Below are positions 59,299 through 64,000 of a DNA stretch of 64,000 nucleotides, one piece after another. Made by a program: the position numbers and the translations under genes. The stretch's first letter is position 1; each line of letters opens with the position of its first letter. The DNA comes from Macrococcoides bohemicum (GTDB lineage Bacteria; Bacillota; Bacilli; Staphylococcales; Staphylococcaceae). Location of the stretch: NCBI RefSeq assembly GCF_003259675.1, contig NZ_PZJG01000001.1, forward strand, positions 558,001 through 622,000, given 5' to 3'. The notes beneath the pieces are model-generated. The model made no database searches. It saw nothing but the letters and a program-made list of their open reading frames with translations, and was not told the origin of the DNA.

Positions 59299-60439
59299 CT
59301 TCGTAACCTCGAACAAGTGATAGGTAATAATTAATACCATTCAGTAATACTTTTTCATCAAAGTTAAATTGATTATGATGTAATCCATGTACATAGCCTT
59401 TTTGTTCATTTCTGCAACCGAGAAATACAAAGTAAGTTGGAGCTAGGGTGCTATAGAAAGAGAAATCTTCTCCGAATAAATAGGGTACATCTTTTTTTAC
59501 ACCGACAAGATTAGATTGTGCAATACTTTGTACAACTTTGTCTTCAAGAGACGAATCGTTGATTGTTGGAGGATATCCTTCAGAAAATTCTACATTGACC
59601 TCACAATGTGTTGTTAATGATACAGCTTGTGCGATATGTTCCATTTGCTGCTGGGTAATAATTAAATCATCTGCACGATATGTTCTGATTGTACCTTCTA
59701 GGTAACCACTGGAAGGTACAGTATTAATCGCTTCACCAGCATTAAACTTTCCGATGTGAATAATATTACGTTCTAGTCCTGGTAAATAGAACTGCTGGAG
59801 TGTACTCACTTGATTTAAGACTTGAATCAAAGCATTGCTTGCAGCATGGCCTTGCTCTTTATTTGCAACATGTGCACTTTTACCATTAATAAAGAATCGA
59901 TATTCAGTTGCACTGGCTGTAATTTCATGACTTCTATAAATCATTTCTCCTTCGGGATGATCAGGCATCATATGGATACCGTATATCGCTTTTATATTAT
60001 ATGCTTCAAAATTAAAGTTTTGTATCAGTAAATTAGCACCGGCATTTGCTTCTTCCGACGGTTGAAAGATGAACATGATATTGTGCGTTAATGGCGTTTC
60101 CCTGCTTATTTTATTTACTGCTTCCATGAATGCAATTAGCATTGTTGTATGACCATCATGGCCACATGCATGCATAACATGCGGTATTTTGGATTTGTAT
60201 TCAATATCGTTTTGTTCTTCAATCGGCAGTGCATCAATATCAGCACGAAACGCGATTGTTTCGTTTGAAGATCCCCTGATGATTGCAATAACACCTGTTT
60301 CAAGAGGGGTAAAGTATTCAATGCCAAGCGACTGTATTCTTTTAATAATATATGCTGTTGTATGATGTTCTTCCAGGCCAAGTTCAGGATACTGATGTAA
60401 AGTACGTCGCGTATTGATAATGTTATCTAGATTTATCAT
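59288..60439 (-). CDS. dapL: N-acetyldiaminopimelate deacetylase (M20 peptidase family)
   Basis: Removes the acetyl group from N-acetyl-LL-diaminopimelate in the acetylase branch. It has M20D metal-site motifs: MHACGHDGHTTML near residue 90, QPSEEANAGA near 130, IYGIHMMPDHPEG near 155, and FGEDFSFYSTLAP near 340. 383 residues. It sits between dapH and alr2, as hipO in S. aureus. Confidence 0.92.
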   Translation of the reverse strand: MINLDNIINTRRTLHQYPELGLEEHHTTAYIIKRIQSLGIEYFTPLETGVIAIIRGSSNETIAFRADIDALPIEEQNDIEYKSKIPHVMHACGHDGHTTMLIAFMEAVNKISRETPLTHNIMFIFQPSEEANAGANLLIQNFNFEAYNIKAIYGIHMMPDHPEGEMIYRSHEITASATEYRFFINGKSAHVANKEQGHAASNALIQVLNQVSTLQQFYLPGLERNIIHIGKFNAGEAINTVPSSGYLEGTIRTYRADDLIITQQQMEHIAQAVSLTTHCEVNVEFSEGYPPTINDSSLEDKVVQSIAQSNLVGVKKDVPYLFGEDFSFYSTLAPTYFVFLGCRNEQKGYVHGLHHNQFNFDEKVLLNGINYYLSLVRGYEDEC

Positions 60440-60493
60440 TGTTTCACCTTTCTACAGTAGAATGAAAGGCTGATACATGTATCAGCCTGGGTA

Positions 60494-61210
60494 TTATTGA
60501 TTTAATTGTCTTAAAGCACTTACGATTTCAATTTTAGAACCTTCAACTTCAGAAGCCTGCTTAATCACACGTGCAGGAGTTCCAGCTACAACGCTTCCTG
60601 CAGGAACATCTTCAGTAACGATAGCGCCCGCTGCAACGACAGCGCCACGACCAACACGAACACCTTCTAAAATTACGGCATTTGCACCGATTAATACATC
60701 ATCTTCAATGATTACCGGTTGTGCGCTAGGGGGCTCGATAACGCCTGCCAGAACAGCGCCTGCTCCAACGTGAACGTTTTTACCAGTTGTTGCACGTCCT
60801 CCAAGTACAGCGTTCATATCAATCATCGTACCTTCACCGACAACTGCGCCAATATTAATTGTAGCACCCATCATTACAACAGCATTATCTTCGATGACAG
60901 CATGTTCACGGATAAAAGCACCAGGCTCAATACGTGCATTAATATTACGTTGATCAATTAATGGAATCGCTGAGTTACGGCGGTCATATTCAACTTCGAT
61001 TTCACTGAATATTGATTGATTCTCAGTATAAAAAGCTTGAAAGTCATCTAGATCTCCGAATATTGTTTTTGAGTGTACGCATCCAAATACTTTTAATGTT
61101 TCAGGGAATGCCACATCTTCAAAATTTCCGTTTGCATAAACTTTTACCGGTGTTTGTTTTTTTGAATTACTAATGTACTGAATAATTTCTTGTGCTGATA
61201 AGTCTCTCAT
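60494..61210 (-). CDS. dapH: Tetrahydrodipicolinate N-acetyltransferase
   Basis: Acetylates tetrahydrodipicolinate with acetyl-CoA, which defines the acetylase variant of the pathway. The 238-residue protein has an N-terminal alpha/beta part and a left-handed beta helix of hexapeptide repeats (residues 90-215; [30 protein letters not shown] stands out in parts). The gene is also called dapD in staphylococci. It is 54 bases upstream of dapL. Confidence 0.93.
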   Translation of the reverse strand: MRDLSAQEIIQYISNSKKQTPVKVYANGNFEDVAFPETLKVFGCVHSKTIFGDLDDFQAFYTENQSIFSEIEVEYDRRNSAIPLIDQRNINARIEPGAFIREHAVIEDNAVVMMGATINIGAVVGEGTMIDMNAVLGGRATTGKNVHVGAGAVLAGVIEPPSAQPVIIEDDVLIGANAVILEGVRVGRGAVVAAGAIVTEDVPAGSVVAGTPARVIKQASEVEGSKIEIVSALRQLNQ

Positions 61211-61267
61211 AATAATCTCCTTTAAGATAATTTATTGATATGTTTTTAACTTTTTTATAAATATTCT

Positions 61268-61993
61268 TTATGATAAATTTTCAAATGTATAATAGCCATT
61301 TTGCTTATTGATGAGTTGCTCAGCTACTTCGATGGCACCATTTGCAAAGATGTCTTTGCTTTGCGCACGGTGTATAATCTGTATTGTTTCATCAATGCCT
61401 GCAAAAAGCACTTCATGCTCACCAGTAATCGTACCACCACGTACTACGCTGATACCGACGTCATCATGTACTCTAGCTTTATTTTCTAAAGTACGGTCCG
61501 TGACAGGATTTAAAGATCTTTTCTCCTGAATTGCATCGAGTAGTTTAACGAGTGTACCGCTCGGACCATCAACTTTTTTGTTATGATGGCGCTCAATCAG
61601 TTCGATATCATAATCTTTTAATAATGGTACTGCATATTGGATGAGTTCAGTTAAGATATGCACACCATAACTCATATTTGCACTAAAGAAAGTAGGCGTA
61701 TGTTGTGCTTTAATTTTCAATGCTTCAATTATTGCTTCTTTTTCTCCGGTTGTGGCAATGACTAAAGGTATATTATGTTTGCTCTGAATCAGTGGGAGTG
61801 TAATTTCCGGATTGGAAAAATCAATGATCACATCCGCTTCAGGGAATTCATCGTCCACATAATAGATAGGGTAGGGAAGCTGTCGCTCTGTAGTTCGTGA
61901 CAAAATGATTCCCGTAATTTCATGTCCTTTATCTAATGCTAATTTAGCAACACGTTCGTTCATTGCACCAAAACCTGCTAATAATATTTTCAA
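61268..61993 (-). CDS. dapB: 4-hydroxy-tetrahydrodipicolinate reductase
   Basis: Reduces hydroxy-tetrahydrodipicolinate with NAD(P)H. The N-terminal GFGAMNERV is the staphylococcal form of the nucleotide loop. Other motifs are IDFSNPE, ATTG near residue 83, the catalytic [14 protein letters not shown] near 142, and GEHEVLFAG near 195. It is 241 residues. It starts directly after the dapA stop codon, so both are translated in tandem. Confidence 0.94.
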   Translation of the reverse strand: MKILLAGFGAMNERVAKLALDKGHEITGIILSRTTERQLPYPIYYVDDEFPEADVIIDFSNPEITLPLIQSKHNIPLVIATTGEKEAIIEALKIKAQHTPTFFSANMSYGVHILTELIQYAVPLLKDYDIELIERHHNKKVDGPSGTLVKLLDAIQEKRSLNPVTDRTLENKARVHDDVGISVVRGGTITGEHEVLFAGIDETIQIIHRAQSKDIFANGAIEVAEQLINKQNGYYTFENLS

Positions 61994-62881
61994 TTAGATC
62001 ACCTGACTTCTAAAGTTGTCATAAACGTTACTAATATGCTGCTGTTCTTCGTCTAACAAAGGTACAAGCGGTAAACGTACTTCACCATTTGCGTAACCGA
62101 TATGTGTAACAAGTGCTTTAATCGGCATTGGGTTGATATCAACTTCCAGTGCATTAAGTAAAGGTGCAATTGCATTAAACTTTTCTATTGCCAGGGCAGG
62201 GTCATCATTATATGACGTATAAACTTCCTGAAATTCTTTTGGAATTGCATTTGCGATTACTGAAATAACGCCATCTCCACCGGCTTCATAGAAAGGTACG
62301 ACAATATCGTCATTACCGCTATAAAGCATAAAATCATCAGGGATAATTGATTTAACTTTTGCAGTATAGTCAAGATCGTGTGTTGCATCTTTTAAAGCAT
62401 AGATATATGAATTTTGTGCTAATACTTCAACCGTTTCAGGTTCGATTGTCATATTCGTTCTTGCTGGTACATTATATAATACAACCGGTAATTCGACAGC
62501 GTTAGCAATAGCAGTAAAATGTTCAATTAAGCCTCTTTGGTTTGTTTTGTTATAATATGGTGTAATGAGCATAATACCATCTGCTCCAAGTGATTTTACT
62601 TTTAATGAATGATCAATGCTTGCCTGCGTGTTATTTGTTCCTGTACCTACGATAATCGGAACACGTTGATTTGAAACACGTACAGCAATTTCTACCAGTT
62701 TTAATTTTTCTTCTTCTGTTAAAGTCGAACCTTCTCCTGTCGTACCATTAACAAATATCGCCTGAATATCATTATCTATAAGAAAATTAACATGACGTTC
62801 GAACGACTCGTAATCTACTTGTGAATTGATAAAAGGGGTCGTAATTGCTACTGCAGTACCTTTAAATTGTACTTGTGTCAT
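61994..62881 (-). CDS. dapA: 4-hydroxy-tetrahydrodipicolinate synthase
   Basis: Condenses pyruvate and aspartate semialdehyde, the committed step to diaminopimelate and lysine. The TIM barrel has GTTGEGSTLTEEEK near residue 43, ITPYYNKTNQRG near 102, YNVPARTNM with the catalytic Tyr near 132, and the Schiff-base lysine in ALKDATHD near 161. The start is the ATG preceded by AAGGAGTG; a longer open frame upstream lacks a ribosome site. 295 residues. Confidence 0.95.
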   Translation of the reverse strand: MTQVQFKGTAVAITTPFINSQVDYESFERHVNFLIDNDIQAIFVNGTTGEGSTLTEEEKLKLVEIAVRVSNQRVPIIVGTGTNNTQASIDHSLKVKSLGADGIMLITPYYNKTNQRGLIEHFTAIANAVELPVVLYNVPARTNMTIEPETVEVLAQNSYIYALKDATHDLDYTAKVKSIIPDDFMLYSGNDDIVVPFYEAGGDGVISVIANAIPKEFQEVYTSYNDDPALAIEKFNAIAPLLNALEVDINPMPIKALVTHIGYANGEVRLPLVPLLDEEQQHISNVYDNFRSQVI

Positions 62882-62915
62882 ATGAACACTCCTTGTTAAT
62901 TTATGATTATTGTAC

Positions 62916-62956
62916 ATTTTTTTGATAGTTATTTATTTTTTTGATAGTTATTTATT
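62916..62956. repeat. 19-bp tandem duplication between asd and dapA
   Basis: A unit with core TTTTTTGATAGTTATTTAT occurs twice in direct tandem (about 2.2 copies) in the 80-base gap between the asd stop and the dapA start. It is probably a slippage duplication without function. Confidence 0.75.
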
Positions 62957-62961
62957 ATTTA

Positions 62962-63948
62962 CTATTTGTGATTGTTCAAATGAATCTGTTCTAAAATTTG
63001 AACAGCATTTAGTGCTGCACCTTTTAGTAAATTATCTGCTGTACACCAAATATGGAATGAATTATCTAGCGTGTCATCTTCTCTAATTCTTCCTACAAAT
63101 ACTTCATCTTTACCCGTTGTATTGATGGCTAGAGGGTATTCATTATTCGCAACATCATCGATAAGGACAACACCTTCTGTTTGTTCAAATAGATGACGTA
63201 AATCCTTTACTGTTGCTGGTTGCTCTAAAGTTACATTGATAGCAACAGAATGTGAATCCTGCACAGGAACACGTACACATGTTGCAGTAACTTTTAGATC
63301 CGGTAAATTTAATATTTTCTTTGTTTCATCAATCATCTTCTGTTCTTCTTTTGTATAGCCATTTTCTAAAAATACATCGATATGCGGTAATACATTATTG
63401 TAAATAGGGTGAGGGTAGTTTTTTGGTGCTTCACCTTTAGCGCCATTAATTAAATCGTTTCTACCGGCAACACCGCTACCAGACACCGCCTGATAAGTTG
63501 TATATGCCACACGCTTTAAACCATATTTGTCCTGAAGCGGTTTTAAAGGTACGACTGATTGAATTGTTGAACAGTTTGGATTTGCAATAATTTTTCTGTT
63601 TAATTGCGGGCTATTTACTTCCGGTACGATTAAATCAATATCTTCTTCCATTCTATATGCACTTGAATTATCTATAACAATGCTACCAGCTTGTTCAAAC
63701 AGAGGAGAGAACTTTAAGCTCGTGCTACCTCCTGCACTCATTAATACAAAATCATACTTTTCATTCGCTTTTTCTTCTGTTAATTCTTCTGTATTATACG
63801 TTTTACCTTGATAAACAACTTCTTTATTTGCAGATCTTGCTGAAGTGAACAATGTCAGTTCATTGAACGGTATTGCTTTTCTTTCGAGTACTTCTAACAT
63901 TTTTTGACCAACTAAACCAGTTGCACCTACGACTGCGATTTTATACAT
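62962..63948 (-). CDS. asd: Aspartate-semialdehyde dehydrogenase
   Basis: Reduces aspartyl phosphate to aspartate semialdehyde, shared by the lysine, threonine and methionine branches. Motifs are VVGATGLVGQKML (N-terminus), the active-site cysteine in NPNCSTIQ near residue 128, and the catalytic HSVAINV near 235. It is 328 residues from the ATG at 63948; AAGGAG lies 8 bases upstream. In S. aureus lysC precedes it, probably just outside the window. Confidence 0.95.
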   Translation of the reverse strand: MYKIAVVGATGLVGQKMLEVLERKAIPFNELTLFTSARSANKEVVYQGKTYNTEELTEEKANEKYDFVLMSAGGSTSLKFSPLFEQAGSIVIDNSSAYRMEEDIDLIVPEVNSPQLNRKIIANPNCSTIQSVVPLKPLQDKYGLKRVAYTTYQAVSGSGVAGRNDLINGAKGEAPKNYPHPIYNNVLPHIDVFLENGYTKEEQKMIDETKKILNLPDLKVTATCVRVPVQDSHSVAINVTLEQPATVKDLRHLFEQTEGVVLIDDVANNEYPLAINTTGKDEVFVGRIREDDTLDNSFHIWCTADNLLKGAALNAVQILEQIHLNNHK

Positions 63949-64000
63949 TTCATACACTCCTTATAATTAATCAATTATTTACTTCTATGTTACGCATTTT

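Noticed and set aside
63949-64000. A lysine riboswitch before the dap operon
   Set aside because: Only 52 bases remain before the window edge, and the expected first gene lysC would lie beyond it, so the leader is not visible.

Overview
The window is AT-rich chromosomal DNA from a low-GC Gram-positive bacterium of the family Staphylococcaceae. Gene content and order follow the Staphylococcus aureus and Bacillus subtilis backbone: dnaD-nth-ypoC against pbp2-recU, gpsB-rnpB-rlmL, thyA-folA-fakB2-msrAB-crr, arlRS-odhAB, and the asd-dapABH-dapL-alr2-lysA lysine block. A ba3-type cytochrome c oxidase operon, which I do not expect in S. aureus, points to Macrococcus or a close relative. The genus is an inference; the family is well supported.

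Layout. From 1 to 10.6 kb a plus-strand run carries mgsA, bshA, cca, birA, dinG, aspB, asnS, dnaD, nth and ypoC (methylglyoxal, bacillithiol, tRNA and biotin metabolism, then replication and repair). From 10.65 to 13.7 kb pbp2 and recU run in reverse. From 13.8 to 17.8 kb come yppE, ypsA, gpsB, the RNase P RNA, rlmL and a flavin monooxygenase-like gene. From 17.9 to 20.3 kb lies a reverse operon for a ba3-type oxidase, including a 55-residue subunit IIa-like gene. From 20.4 to 25.5 kb are a double dynamin-like GTPase, a rhodanese and a 5'-3' exonuclease. From 25.55 to 28.58 kb is an accessory-looking insert: a decayed gene end, a coiled-coil protein, a degenerate Fic-like protein with a winged helix, and a HAD phosphatase. 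From 28.6 to 32.4 kb are ypdQ, ypdP, ypeQ, cvfC, brxA and a methyltransferase. From 32.6 to 41.2 kb are the folate, lipid, Msr, PTS, CtpA and MurG genes and a PAP2 phosphatase. From 41.2 to 48.3 kb are a probable Fur-controlled sRNA, a GNAT gene, arlRS and odhAB. From 48.3 to 53.8 kb are a dioxygenase, a MoxR/VWA pair whose VWA gene is frameshifted, and brnQ. From 53.8 to 64 kb are telA, xpaC, acyP, cspA and the reverse lysine/diaminopimelate operon.

The strongest non-coding find is at 41169-41309. A consensus sigma-A promoter is overlaid by two Fur-box-like sequences and followed by a roughly 108-nt transcript unit with repeated C-rich single-stranded motifs and a strong terminator. It sits next to the pgpB-like gene and close to arlR, where S. 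aureus has the iron-sparing sRNA IsrR. Other points worth following are a naturally Tyr98 dihydrofolate reductase, a cspA leader with two alternative hairpin sets, a CodY box before brnQ, a near-parS palindrome, a 25-residue membrane microprotein, and a Rex/FNR-like palindrome before the oxidase operon.

No tRNA genes, CRISPR arrays, intact insertion sequences or prophage genes were recognised.
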